Shown in pieces: positions 41,692-52,280 of a stretch of 64,000 nt of DNA. The translations under genes and the position numbers were made by a program. Origin of the DNA: Afipia carboxidovorans OM5 (lineage in GTDB: Bacteria > Pseudomonadota > Alphaproteobacteria > Rhizobiales > Xanthobacteraceae); NCBI RefSeq assembly GCF_000218565.1, contig NC_015689.1, positions 69,058-133,057 on the forward strand, read 5' to 3'. Under the pieces are notes generated by a model. It did not search any database. It was not told where the DNA came from and was given only the letters and a program-made list of their open reading frames with translations. The first letter of the stretch is position 1; each line of letters opens with the position of its first letter.

Positions 41692-44600
41692 TTGGCCATC
41701 ACGCATTTCACGCCGCAAATCATCAGCCGCGCAGATGGCCGCAGTGCGGTGCTGGCAGCCGCGTATCGCCATTGCGCGAAAATGACCTATGAGGCCGAAG
41801 CTCGCGTTGTCGACTACACGGGCAAGCGCAACATGGTGCATGACGAGTTTGTTCTGCCGCCGGATGCCCCGCAATGGGCGTGTGCGATGATGGCTACGCG
41901 CTCCGCTGCCGAGGTTTCCGCGGCGTTCTGGAACAAGCTCGAAGCGTTCGAAAAGCGATCAGACGCGCAGCTCTCCAAGGAATACATCATCGCGCTGCCG
42001 ATCGAGCTGACTACCGCGCAGAACGTGGCGCTCATGCGCCAGTTCGTTGCCGAGCACATTCTATCCAAGGGACAGGTTGCGGACTGGGTCTATCATGATG
42101 ATCCGGGCAATCCCCATGTGCATCTGATGACGAGTCTGCGCCCACTCACGGAAGATGGATTTGGGCCGAAGCGGGTGCACGTCGTGGGCGAGGACGGTGC
42201 GACGCTGCGCGGCCGAACCGGCAAGATCGTTTATAAGCTCTGGGCCGGCGACAAGAACGACTTTCTGTCGGTCCGGCAGGGATGGATTGACCTTCAGAAC
42301 CATCATCTTGCGCTGGCCGGTCTCGATGTGCGCGTGGATGGTCGATCCTATGCCGAACGCGGCATCGACGTTGTTCCGACCACCCATATCGGCGTTGCCG
42401 CGAAAGCGATTGAGCGCCGCGCCAGGCGTCAGGGGCGGGGGCCAGACCTCGATCGGCTACGCCTGTTCGAGGACCAACGGCAGGTCTCGGCTGAGCGGAT
42501 TATGCGCCGCCCGGAGATCGTCCTTGACATCGTTTCGCGCGAGAAGAGCGTATTTGACGAGCGAGATGTTGCAAAGGTTTTGCATCGCTATGTCGACGAC
42601 GCCGGCACGTTCGCGATGCTCCTTGCGCGCATCCTGCAAAGCCCGGATGCGATCCGCCTCGAGCGTGAAGGGATCGACTTCGCGAACGGCGCGAGACGGC
42701 CGGCGCGCTACACCACGCGCGAGCTGATCCGCGTCGAGGCGGACATGGCAAAACGTGCAGTGAGCCTGTCGGGATCGAGCAGCTTCGGTGTGAGTGACAA
42801 GATCCGCAACGCGGTCTTGAGCCGCCATGCGATGATCTCGGGTGAGCAACGGTCGGCAATCGAGCATATCACGGCAGCGGGGAGCGCGGCCGCGGTGGTT
42901 GGGCGTGCTGGCGCCGGTAAGACGACCATGATGCGCGCCGCCCGCGAAGTATGGGAAGCCGCCGGCTATCGTGTCGTGGGAGGCACGCTGGCGGGCAAGG
43001 CCGCGGAGGGCCTCGAGAAAGAAGCGGGGATCGCGTCACGCACCCTGGCGTCATGGGAGCTCGCATGGAGCAAGGGCCGATCGGTCCTCGATAACCGGAC
43101 GGTCTTCGTGCTCGACGAGGCGGGCATGGTTGCCTCGCGCCAAATGGCGACTTTCGTCGAAGCCGTGTCGCGTGCGGGCGCCAAGCTGGTCCTGGTCGGC
43201 GACCCTGAGCAGCTCCAACCGATTGAAGCTGGCGCGGCATTCCGTGCCCTGGTCGACCGTATCGGTTACGCGGAGCTCGAGACGATCTACCGCCAAAAGG
43301 CGCAATGGATGCGCGACGCCTCGCTCGATCTCGCGCGTGGCCGGGTCGGTAAGGCATTGGCGGCGTACCGTCATTACGGACGCGTCATGGGCTCCGAGCT
43401 TAAGGCCCAGGCCGTGACTTCGTTGATCGATGATTGGAGCCGAGACTACGATCCGAAGAAGTCGACCTTGATCCTGGCGCATCTGCGTCGTGACGTGCGC
43501 GCGCTCAACGAGATGGCCCGCGCCAGCCTCGTGTCACGCGGCCTCGTTGACGCTGGCCACGCGTTTCGTACCGAGGACGGAGAGCGCCGGTTCGCGGCCG
43601 GCGATCAGATCGTGTTTCTCCGCAATGAGGGGTCTCTCGGCGTCAAGAACGGGATGATCGGGCACGTAGTCGAGGCGGCGCAAGGCCGGTTTACGGCCGA
43701 GATCGGGGAGGGTGTACATCGCAGGCGAGTCGAGGTCGACCAGCGCTTTTATCGCAATGTTGACCATGGCTACGCGACCACGATTCACAAGGCTCAGGGC
43801 GCGACTGTCGACCGTGTGAAGGTGCTCGCGAGCCTCTCGCTTGACAAGCACCTGACCTACGTGGCGCTGACCCGCCACCGCGAGGATGTCGCGCTGTACT
43901 ACGGCCGCCGATCCTTCGGGAAAGCTGGGGGTCTGGTCCCGCTGCTGTCACAGCGCAACGCCAAGGAAACGACGCTCGACTACGAGCGCGGCGGCCTTTA
44001 TCGAGATGCGCTGCGCTTTGCCGCAAATCGCGGTCTCCACGTCATGCGCGCCGCGCGCACCCTCATCTCAGACCGCCTGGACTGGGCACGTCGACAGAGG
44101 CAGCGGTTTGATGAACTGGCAGCGCGCCTGCGCGCCGTTGGCGCCCATCTTGGTCTTCTCGACCGCCATCATACTGCACCCCTCTCACGGAAGAAGGAGA
44201 TCGCTCCCATGGTGCCCGGCGTTACCACATGGCCGAAATCCATCGCCGAGTCGGTCGAGGACAAGATCGTCGCCGATCCGGCGTGCAGGAAGCAGTGGCA
44301 GGACATGTCCGCCCGCTTCGCGCTCGTGTTTTCAAATCCGGAGGTGGCCTTCAAGGCCATGAACTTCGACGCGGTGTTGCACAATCCTGCAATGCGAAAG
44401 GCAACGCTCAATCGCCTGGCCAAAGAGCCGGAGAGCTTCGGGGACCTGCGAGGTGCGAAGGGTATCCTTACCGGGCAAGCCGCCGCTCGGGAGCGCCACG
44501 AGGCCGAGACCAATGTCGCCGCGCTGAGCCGCGACATCGAGCGGTATGCGCGATTGCGTAATGAGGCCACACGCAAACACGATGCTGAGGAGCGCGCGCT

Positions 44601-45003
44601 AAGGCTGCGTGTCACCATTGATGTGCCGGCCCTATCGCCGGCCGCGACGCTGGTGTTGGAGCGTATTCGCGACGCCATCGACCGCAACGACATTCCGAAT
44701 GCGTTGGCCTTCGCACTCTCTGACAAGATGGTCAGTGCGGAGATCGAAGGGTTCAACAAAGCTGTGGCAGAGCGCTTCGGCGAAGGAGCGTTTCTGCACA
44801 ATCGCGCGAAAGAGCCTAAGGGCGCCGCCTTCGATGTAGCGGCTGCCAGACTGCGAGAAAATGAAAAGCCTGCGCTCGCGGCGGCATGGCCCTTGATGCG
44901 TGCAGGGCAGCATCTCGCCGCTCATCAGAAGCAATCGGCAGAGGCGGCGAAGCGAGTGGAAAGCCAGCGCCAGGTCCAGAGCCGTGGGATGGCCATGAAA
45001 TGA
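41692..45003 (+). CDS. traA: TraA, conjugative relaxase-helicase (MOBQ)
   Basis: 1103 residues from the TTG at 41692, giving MAITHFTPQIISR, the usual TraA start. An in-frame ATG at 41638 would add 18 residues that do not look like TraA. The N-terminal relaxase has AAYRHCAKM (the Tyr region) and HVHLMTSLRP near 142 (metal-binding His pair). The TraI/RecD-like helicase has GRAGAGKTTMMRAA near 405, VLDEAGMVAS near 474 and TIHKAQGATVD. A helical C-terminus follows. It nicks oriT and unwinds DNA during transfer. The stop overlaps traF. Confidence 0.95.
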   Translation: MAITHFTPQIISRADGRSAVLAAAYRHCAKMTYEAEARVVDYTGKRNMVHDEFVLPPDAPQWACAMMATRSAAEVSAAFWNKLEAFEKRSDAQLSKEYIIALPIELTTAQNVALMRQFVAEHILSKGQVADWVYHDDPGNPHVHLMTSLRPLTEDGFGPKRVHVVGEDGATLRGRTGKIVYKLWAGDKNDFLSVRQGWIDLQNHHLALAGLDVRVDGRSYAERGIDVVPTTHIGVAAKAIERRARRQGRGPDLDRLRLFEDQRQVSAERIMRRPEIVLDIVSREKSVFDERDVAKVLHRYVDDAGTFAMLLARILQSPDAIRLEREGIDFANGARRPARYTTRELIRVEADMAKRAVSLSGSSSFGVSDKIRNAVLSRHAMISGEQRSAIEHITAAGSAAAVVGRAGAGKTTMMRAAREVWEAAGYRVVGGTLAGKAAEGLEKEAGIASRTLASWELAWSKGRSVLDNRTVFVLDEAGMVASRQMATFVEAVSRAGAKLVLVGDPEQLQPIEAGAAFRALVDRIGYAELETIYRQKAQWMRDASLDLARGRVGKALAAYRHYGRVMGSELKAQAVTSLIDDWSRDYDPKKSTLILAHLRRDVRALNEMARASLVSRGLVDAGHAFRTEDGERRFAAGDQIVFLRNEGSLGVKNGMIGHVVEAAQGRFTAEIGEGVHRRRVEVDQRFYRNVDHGYATTIHKAQGATVDRVKVLASLSLDKHLTYVALTRHREDVALYYGRRSFGKAGGLVPLLSQRNAKETTLDYERGGLYRDALRFAANRGLHVMRAARTLISDRLDWARRQRQRFDELAARLRAVGAHLGLLDRHHTAPLSRKKEIAPMVPGVTTWPKSIAESVEDKIVADPACRKQWQDMSARFALVFSNPEVAFKAMNFDAVLHNPAMRKATLNRLAKEPESFGDLRGAKGILTGQAAARERHEAETNVAALSRDIERYARLRNEATRKHDAEERALRLRVTIDVPALSPAATLVLERIRDAIDRNDIPNALAFALSDKMVSAEIEGFNKAVAERFGEGAFLHNRAKEPKGAAFDVAAARLRENEKPALAAAWPLMRAGQHLAAHQKQSAEAAKRVESQRQVQSRGMAMK

Positions 45004-45530
45004 GACCTCGAGGCGCGGTGTCCGCGTTGGGACTCGGCCTGGGCGCCGTCGCCGGCATTGCCGGGCTTGGCTGGCTGGGTGGCTTGCGCGTGAATACGAC
45101 CCCGAGCTATCCCCTCGGTCTCTGGCAAATCGTTCGCACGAACGGCCCGATCGCGGTCGGCGACCTTGTCTTCATCTGTATGCCGCCGGGGCCCGGCCTC
45201 GCACTTGGGCTCGACCGTGGATACCTGCGTTCCGGTCTCTGTCCTGGTGGTGCTGGACCGCTCATCAAGAGGGTCGCGGCCGTGGGCGGTGAACACATCG
45301 ATATCGCGCGATCGGTAACAATTGATGGTCACGCGCTCGCTCATTCCTGCATCCGCCTTGCCGACGCTGAGGGGCGGGCGCTCAACCCCTATTCAGGCAG
45401 CATCGTACCCCCAGGACATCTGTATCTTCACTCCGACTACGCAGGCTCCTATGACTCGCGCTACTTTGGGCCGGTGCCCGACGGAGGACTCCTCGGTCTC
45501 GCCCGGCCAATCGCCACATTCGATCCGTGA
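45000..45530 (+). CDS. traF: TraF, S26-family pilin-processing peptidase
   Basis: 176 residues. N-terminal membrane segment (LGLGLGAVAGIAGLGWLGGL), then NTTPSYPLGLW with the catalytic Ser, and PLIKRVAAVGGE with the catalytic Lys of signal-peptidase-like proteases. RP4 TraF matures and cyclises the TrbC pilin, and the same is expected here for TrbC. The start is in an ATGA overlap with traA. Confidence 0.93.
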   Translation: MRPRGAVSALGLGLGAVAGIAGLGWLGGLRVNTTPSYPLGLWQIVRTNGPIAVGDLVFICMPPGPGLALGLDRGYLRSGLCPGGAGPLIKRVAAVGGEHIDIARSVTIDGHALAHSCIRLADAEGRALNPYSGSIVPPGHLYLHSDYAGSYDSRYFGPVPDGGLLGLARPIATFDP

Positions 45531-45531
45531 C

Positions 45532-46683
45532 GTGGTCCAGGCCGGCGCGCTGATCGCTGGCGCGGCTGCCTCCGGGACGCTGGGGTGGAGCGGCATAACG
45601 ATGGCGCTGCCTCTCGCTTTGGCCTTCCCGGCGCTCTGGGGGGCCGCACGTACCCGCGCGGTCGCGATCATGGTGTCGGCGGCCTATTTCCTGGCGGCGT
45701 CACGTGGCCTGCCTCAGGGGGTGGCGACGTTCTACGGCTCCAGCATCGTCTTGGGTGGAGCGCTCTGGATCGCAGCCGCGACCGTGTTCGTCGCTATCCA
45801 TGGCTTGTTGTGGTCGGCACCGGGATGGGGGCGGGTGGGGCGGTTCGCGCTTGCCAGTACCCTGATGGCCGTGCCTCCGTTCGGGATTGTCGGTTGGGCG
45901 CACCCGTTGACAGCAGCTGGCGCTCTCTTGCCGGGGTGGGGCTGGATAGGCTTGGCGGCGGTCGCTACCGCCATGCTCGCCCTCACCACCCGGCTCTGGC
46001 CGATTGTATCCGTCATTATTATTGGAGCGTGGATTTGGTCTGCAGTCGGCTGGACCTCGCCGCCCGCCCCGGGGGGCTGGCTCGGTGTCGATACGGCGAT
46101 GGGGGCATCGCTTGGGCACGCGGGCGATCTTGAGCCCCAACGCGCCCTGCTGACGCTGGTTCGGCGCGAAGCGGAGGCCGGCGTCGATGTTGTTGTATTG
46201 CCGGAGAGCGCCCTGGGTCTTTGGACGCCGACCGTTTCGCGGTTTTGGAGCGACGCGTTGCGGACGACGCCCATCGTTGTCATCGCCGGTGCGGCCGTCA
46301 TTGATCGGGACGGCTACGACAATGTCCTTATCGAGATCACCGCAGGGCAGGCACGAACTCTTTACTATGAGCGGATGCCGATTCCGGTTTCGATGTGGCA
46401 GCCGTGGTTGTTGTGGAACGGCGAGAGCGGCAGCGCGCAGGCGCATCTTTTCGCCAATCCGACGGTGATCTCGCACAGGCGTCGGATCGCACCCCTCATC
46501 TGTTACGAACAACTCCTGATCTGGCCCGTGCTGCACTCGATGCTTCTCGCGCCCGATATGATACTCGGAGTTGGCAACGGCTGGTGGACCACGGGGACAT
46601 CCGTCATCAGGATTCAACGTGCGAACGTCGAGGCATGGGCTCGTCTCTTTGCCGTGCCGCTCGTGGTGGCGTTCAACCAGTGA
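45532..46683 (+). CDS. traB: TraB, nitrilase-superfamily conjugal transfer membrane protein
   Basis: About 383 residues from GTG 45532, two bases after the traF stop. An ATG at 45451 inside traF is the alternative. Several membrane helices (VAIMVSAAYFLAAS, IVLGGALWIAAATVFVAIHG) precede a carbon-nitrogen hydrolase domain like that of apolipoprotein N-acyltransferase: VVVLPESALGLW (Glu), YYERMPIPVSMWQPW, PLICYEQLLIW (Cys). In Ti plasmids TraB enhances transfer; its substrate is unknown. Confidence 0.88.
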   Translation: MVQAGALIAGAAASGTLGWSGITMALPLALAFPALWGAARTRAVAIMVSAAYFLAASRGLPQGVATFYGSSIVLGGALWIAAATVFVAIHGLLWSAPGWGRVGRFALASTLMAVPPFGIVGWAHPLTAAGALLPGWGWIGLAAVATAMLALTTRLWPIVSVIIIGAWIWSAVGWTSPPAPGGWLGVDTAMGASLGHAGDLEPQRALLTLVRREAEAGVDVVVLPESALGLWTPTVSRFWSDALRTTPIVVIAGAAVIDRDGYDNVLIEITAGQARTLYYERMPIPVSMWQPWLLWNGESGSAQAHLFANPTVISHRRRIAPLICYEQLLIWPVLHSMLLAPDMILGVGNGWWTTGTSVIRIQRANVEAWARLFAVPLVVAFNQ

Positions 46684-46693
46684 GGAGACGGTG

Positions 46694-47293
46694 ATGATCG
46701 ATGCAGCCCTGATTCAACAATGCGCCGATCCGAGTTTGAAGGCCGCGATCGTCGAAAAGTTCATTGCCGCGGCGGGGTCGGCCGATCCGCGCGCGATTGC
46801 GGTGCGTGCCGGCGATCGTGTCGTACTCGTGCCCCCGACGAAAACACCCGACGAAGCTCTTGCGCTCCTGCGCCGCTATGTTGGCCACGCCGTTGTGCGC
46901 GTCGGTCTGACGCAATATCCAGCCGGCGTCGGCGTAACCGATCCTGAACAACTCACGGCCGATCTTGTGGATCCCTGCAAGAACCTCCGTATGGGAACGA
47001 CATTATTCGCGAAGGTCTATCGTATCGTTGTGAAATGGTATGGCACCGAGAACGAGAATGCGGTGGATGATGCCATCATGGCCTGGCGGACCGGCACGTT
47101 CGAAGGCATCGGCGTTTTCTCAGCTCCTGATCCCGGTCCAACCGGCGCACCGCAAGTGGAATCGAATAAGGTTGCACCCAGTATCGAGCTCGCAAAGCCG
47201 GCGGCGGATCAGCCGGCTCGAGAGTCCGATCCGAACCGTGCGGGAATTCGTGTCGATCTTTCTGGGATTGGCGCCGCCAAGCAAAAGGATTGA
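46694..47293 (+). CDS. traH: TraH, conjugal transfer protein
   Basis: 199 residues, MIDAALIQQCADPSLKAAIV, then LVDPCKNLRMGTTLFAKVYR and a Pro/Ala-rich C-terminal part. This matches Ti-type TraH, which resembles lytic-transglycosylase-associated proteins and closes the traAFBH operon. GAGGAG lies before the start. A role in cell-wall passage is suggested for the family. Confidence 0.85.
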   Translation: MIDAALIQQCADPSLKAAIVEKFIAAAGSADPRAIAVRAGDRVVLVPPTKTPDEALALLRRYVGHAVVRVGLTQYPAGVGVTDPEQLTADLVDPCKNLRMGTTLFAKVYRIVVKWYGTENENAVDDAIMAWRTGTFEGIGVFSAPDPGPTGAPQVESNKVAPSIELAKPAADQPARESDPNRAGIRVDLSGIGAAKQKD

Positions 47294-47347
47294 GCAGCAT
47301 CTCCGTCACAGACGTTGGATTGCGTATCGCGCTGCAGGATATCACGC

Positions 47348-47662
47348 TTAGAAGCGTTTTTCGCAACGATATCCCAAGCCCTGTGTCGCTAGCCACGTCT
47401 CTATGCGATCGGCGTTCCGTGGGCCGATGCCCGGCTCCGTCAGGATTTCTTCACGCGTATAAGACGCTGCGATTTTTGAGAGGTTCTGGCCGCGCTTGCG
47501 CGGCGTCGTGCCGCCCTTGCGAGCGTGCCGGCCTCTGAGCAACGCGACGACGACGGATTGTGGAAGTCCAAGCGCACCGTTTGTCGTCTGATCCTTTCCC
47601 AACGTTGCGCTCATGTGCTGTCCGAACTCCTCTGCTAAGATCCAGTTGCTTGGTTGCGTCAT
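47348..47662 (-). CDS. Small hypothetical protein with helix-hairpin-helix-like end
   Basis: 104 residues. After a polar N-terminus and a basic patch (LLRGRHARKGGTTPRKRGQN) it ends SYTREEILTEPGIGPRNADR and IETWLATQGLGY. GIGPRNADRIETWL looks like a helix-hairpin-helix or RNA-polymerase-alpha-CTD type DNA-binding turn. The ATG at 47614 is an alternative start (GAGGAG 12 bases before). Not recognised further. Confidence 0.5.
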   Translation of the reverse strand: MTQPSNWILAEEFGQHMSATLGKDQTTNGALGLPQSVVVALLRGRHARKGGTTPRKRGQNLSKIAASYTREEILTEPGIGPRNADRIETWLATQGLGYRCEKRF

Positions 47663-47683
47663 GAATCGACATTGGCGTCAAGT

Positions 47684-50600
47684 TCACGCTGCAGTGTTGA
47701 CGGCAGCGGCAGCATCAGCACCCGCAGCCTGCCCTGGCGACGTCCCGGTCACAGTCGAGGTATTCGGAATCGGCGTCGGCGCTACCGGACTTAGCCCAGC
47801 AGCTTCCATCTGCTGAGATGTCATCCCGGTGACGTTCGTCACTGTGGGATTATAGCCGGAATCGTTCGAGCCGAACGCATCGTTCTGACCGGACGTCTCG
47901 ACATTCCAATGACTGTTAGTAACTGACCCATTGATCAGTTGCCCAATCAAACCTCCTACCCTGAAGCTGTCAGGTGAGTTGGCGATCACCTGAGAGTTCG
48001 TCCAGGAGCCGGTGATGATTCCGCCGCCGAGGCCTGCCAAGCCACCGACGTTGTCATGGCCGGTCACCGTCCCATCCGACCACGAGTTTGCTATGTTCCC
48101 GGCGCCCCCGACGAGACCACCCACGACGCTGTCGCCGATGACGTTCCCATTCGCCCAGGAGTCGCGAACGTCGCCGCCGTTGCCAATAAGTCCACCTACA
48201 TATCCGCCCCCGGTTACGTCACCTGTATGGGAGGAGTTTGAAACAATGGCGCCACCAGCGTTACCGATGAGTCCGCCGACAAACTGGGAGTACAGAAGGG
48301 CGCCGGTGACGTTGCCTACGACATAAGAATCTGAAACCGAGCCATACTGCATGAATCCAACCAGACCGCCGATATTCTGAGATGGTCCCGTCGCCTTTGA
48401 AACGACATCTGCGATCACGAACGAGTCGGATATGTTTGTATAATTTCCGTCCCCTACTAGACCGCCGGCGCGCACTTCCGAGCCGCTCACGGTCGTGCCT
48501 TTCGCCGTCACGGTCCCGCCGATGTGATAGCTGTTGGAGATGTTGGTATAAAAGGCTTCATAACCGGCGCGCGGGGCGGTCGTATTTGTAACCCCAACAA
48601 GTCCCCCAACCTTCCAGTCGGCCTCGACCGCTCCGGTAGAAAATGAATTCGAGATCGAGCTCTTGGCGGTTGGCCTCGAAACAGTCTCGATGTACCCGAT
48701 CAAACCACCAACCTCGGCCGAAACACCTATGGTGATCGTACCTCCTGAATCTACGGTATAACCGGTCCCTTTGACGTTACCCGTCGCATAGGACAGGTCG
48801 GTGGTCGCATAATAGATTCCGCCGATCAGGCCGCCCAACCTCTGGATGCCGGAGACTGCTCCGGACGCGTGCGAACTGGTAATGGAAGCGCTGATGGCCT
48901 GGCCGATCAACCCACCGACGAACAAACCTCCGAAATCCGCGCCCAAGTACGATTGGGTACCATCCGTATCCAAAGTGGCCGATGAAAACGAATTGCTCAC
49001 AAACGTAGTGGGGTTCGCGGTGATTGCATCCCCGGCCAGTCCGATCAGCCCGCCGACATATTCGGTGCCCGTAACGCTGCCAGTGCTGTAAGCGTGCGAG
49101 ACCTTCAGGCCAGAAGATCCATAGCCAACAAGCGCTCCAACATGGTCTTTGCCTGCTATGTTCGCATCTACGACCCCGATATCGCGGATCGTTACGGCTC
49201 CATTCGTCTTGCCAATCAGGCCGACGTTAGAGACGCCAGTAGCGGAAACAGTGAGATTGCTGACTTTGTGACCAAGGCCTGCGAGCGTGCCTCCGAAAGT
49301 CGACACGACACTATCGGTATAGGGCGTGCTCGCATTAAGATCCTGCGCCAGCGCGTAATGACCCGTTCCCCCGGCAATCGCCGCAAGATCAGCCATGCTG
49401 TGAATGAGCGTGTAGGCCTGCCCGTTCATCGTGAGGCCAGCATTAGCTCCCGACAGGGTGATGGAGCCATAGACCGCATCCGCCGGCGCGATCTGTGCGA
49501 CGGGAATGCCATCCGCGTTCAGCACTGCCCCGGAATAGCTCGCTGGAGTCCATATCGTGTAGTCGGTACCGTAGGTCATCGCCAATGCGGCGTTCGTACC
49601 GGTCGCAGTGACCGGAGCGTTGATGTTGATCGCCTGGCCGGCGGTCAGCGTGGTCGTGGTATCGCCGCTCCAGGACAGCGCGGCGTTGATGTCGACATCG
49701 CTGCCGGCCGTGGCCGCTAGCGTCGTCGTCCCAAGCGACAAAGCGCTACTGAGCTTCACATCGCCGCCAGCACACAGGTCGAGGGTTCCGCCGGTGCCAG
49801 ACGGCGTAAGCGTATCGTAAATGGACAGATCGCCAGACGTCGCGGCGAACGTGACAGTTTGGTTTCCGGTCCAACTTACTGGAGCTGCAACATTCAGATT
49901 GTTGCCCGCCGTCGCAGTGAGGGTCAGCGTGGTGTTGGCGGACCAGTTCACCGCGGCATTGACGTTGATGTCACCATTCTCCGTGCCGCCGGCGATCGTC
50001 GCGATAGCGATGTTGCCATTCTGAAGGTTCTGGCTCAGCGTGCCCGCGCCGATGCCGCTGGTGGTCAGCGAGCCCGAGCCGGCGACGATATTGAAGTCGG
50101 TCGGATCGATCAGCCAGGTGCCGTCCTCACCGGTTGCCGACTTGGTGGTGATAACGGCATCATCAGCAATCTTCACCTTGTCGCCAGAGGTCTCGATGAA
50201 TCCGCCCTTGCCGCCCTTCGGCGCCGACGCGTCCAGCTTGCCCGAGACGTTTGCCTTGCCGCCCTCGGCTACAATCTTGATCTTGCCGATCTTGACTTTC
50301 CCTGATCCGCCCTTCAGCGCTGCGATCGTGCGCGCCTGCACGATGCCGGTGTTGTTGACTTGCGCGGAGAGCAATTGGTCTGCCGCCTTCGCGGTCAGGA
50401 TAACCTGGCCGCCATCGGCGCGGATCGCGCGTTTGTTCTCGACCAGCGCGTTGAGTGTGCCCTTGTCGATGGTGACGTCGAGGAGCGAGTTGCCCTCGAA
50501 GTTCAGCGTCATCTTCTCGCCAGCCGCCATCGCCACAGTGCCAAGCCGCGCCGAGATCACGCCGTCGTTTGACACCGTCTTGCCAAGCAGCGCGACATAT

Positions 50601-51203
50601 CCTCCATTGTGTGCCCGGATGCGACCCTGGTTGATCACCGCCGCGTTCGAGGTGCCCGAGAACGTATAGTTCCCAGCCATAAATCCTTGTTGGAGATATC
50701 TTGGGTCGAGGCGACGAGTCCGCCGACATTGATCTGCGAACCCTTGCCGAACAGCACACCCGCGGAGTTGACGATGAAGACCTGGCCGTTGGCGTTGATC
50801 GCGCCGTTGATCACGCTGGTCTCGTTGCCGATAACGCGGTTCAATGTCACCGACGATGCGCCAGGCTGATAGAAGTTCACGCTCTCGTTCGCACCGACAG
50901 AGAAGCCCTGCCAGTTGATGATGCCTTGTTCGTGGATTGGTTGATATTGGTTGCAGGACCCGCCTGGGAAATCGTCGCCGCGCCGTCGACAACCGTCCCT
51001 CCATTAGGCCCAGCCCAAAGCGGTGACGGCAGCAAAAGAAGAGCGGCAATTGCCGTGGATGCAAACAGCGCATGTTTGCGGCGGCATGTACCCGCTGAAA
51101 AATCGAACGAGACGTTAGCGAGCTCGCACCCCTGAGATGCATCTGCGTATTTCGGGCAACAGGTTCGAGATGCGGTAAGAACCGGCGAAATACAAACTGC
51201 CAT
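47684..51203 (-). pseudogene. Filamentous-haemagglutinin/GLUG-repeat adhesin, broken by two frameshifts
   Basis: Three frames joined in series give one large secreted exoprotein. From about 51203 comes a signal-like segment (FASTAIAALLLLPSPLWA) and the start of the TPS domain (ATISQAGPATNINQSTNK). After a lost base near 50923 it continues INWQGFSVGANESVNFYQPG and SVINGAINANGQVFIVNSAG. After another lost base near 50682, AGNYTFSGTSNAAVINQGRI leads into about 1000 residues ending in many GLUG repeats (YVGGLIGNGGDVRDSWANG type). Such proteins are exported by two-partner secretion. No TpsB partner is in the window. Sequencing error is possible. Confidence 0.8.
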
Positions 51204-51936
51204 CGTTGCTGTCTCTGGATTAGAGAAATGGGTGGGCTGTCGCGATGGTTATAGTCCGACAAACATAACGTGGCGCACGCTGGCGAGTCGAGTCATTGTG
51301 GCAAATCTGGGATTTCAATCCGTCGGCCCTCGATCACCCTCCAAGAGCAAGCGCCCCAAAATATTGCCTGTCTCCGTGAGTGCACTCACCAGGACCCGGC
51401 ACGGTTCCCCACGTCTTGGCGGGGGAAGCTGCCCGAGCATGCTCGCGCCGGGCTCAAGCAGTGAATCGGCACCGATTTGTCATGGCAAGATGAATGCCCT
51501 CGCATGATCCGTCCCGCTGGGCGAGCTACGGCAGGCGTGGTGTTGCGAGCAGCCTGCCGGTGGCCTGGAGCGAGCATCCGCTCGGATTGCGAAGCGGATG
51601 CAACCTGCTCGGGAACACCTCGGTGGGATGCACCACGGGGATGAAGATTAAGCTCAAAAACTAACCGCGTCGCACGTTACATCTGGAATGATCAAACGCC
51701 TCAGAATATAAGCCCAATCGGACAGTACGCGCTGTCCGGGGCGTAGAAACCCCTTCGTAGCGGTTGGTGCCAGCTGACATGGCACCGGAATCCTCTGGCC
51801 ATTGGCCGGGGGCCTGTGACGCATGTCCAGGTGCTCCGGTACTAAAGGTCACAGGGTCCGTCTACGACGGATTTCTACCCCCCGGTCTGGGCACAAGGAT
51901 TAACGTCAGCGGGGGCGCACCGCAGGCCATTTCAAG
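51204..51936. other. Intergenic stretch between the adhesin and traM
   Basis: 733 bases. Open frames of 60-95 codons occur, none with a ribosome site or recognisable product. It should hold the promoters of the divergent adhesin and traM genes. I could not identify them, and I see no copy of the 18-bp palindrome. Confidence 0.45.
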
Positions 51937-52263
51937 ATGGATGCGATGGTTTTCAAGAAAGAAGATCACACACTCAGCAATGCTGACACCGCAACTGCGA
52001 TGGAGGCGCTCATCGAGCCGCTGTCTGACGATGAGATCGAAAAGCTGACGATCGAAGCGATACGCGACTATCGCTCTGCGCTCGATCAAGCCGAATGCGC
52101 CCATAATGCGTGGCTGGCGAGCCGCGAGAAAGCTGCGCCAGCGACCGTTCATGCACTCCACGGAGAGTACGTGAGGCAGATGTTAGCGCATAGTGCTAAA
52201 CAGTTTTTGGTGGCAACACTGATCGAGCGTCTTGGATATGTACCGGTCGTGCCAGTCGACTAA
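51937..52263 (+). CDS. traM: TraM, antiactivator of TraR
   Basis: 108 residues. The central EIEKLTIEAIRDYRSALDQA and the C-terminal LVATLIERLGYVPVVPVD match the TraM pattern (LTIDAIRTHR and a C-terminal LGFIPKV type helix). TraM binds TraR and blocks DNA binding so that transfer stays off at low signal. It is convergent with traR, 17 bases apart. The N-terminal MDAMVFKKEDHT is variable and an internal start at residue 4 is possible. Confidence 0.78.
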   Translation: MDAMVFKKEDHTLSNADTATAMEALIEPLSDDEIEKLTIEAIRDYRSALDQAECAHNAWLASREKAAPATVHALHGEYVRQMLAHSAKQFLVATLIERLGYVPVVPVD

Positions 52264-52280
52264 GATATTCAGGCGTCGCA

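Noticed and set aside
47684..49300. Repeated GCCGCC/CCACC units as a possible CRISPR or DNA repeat array
   Set aside because: They follow the GLUG protein repeat period, vary in length and are explained by the adhesin coding sequence.
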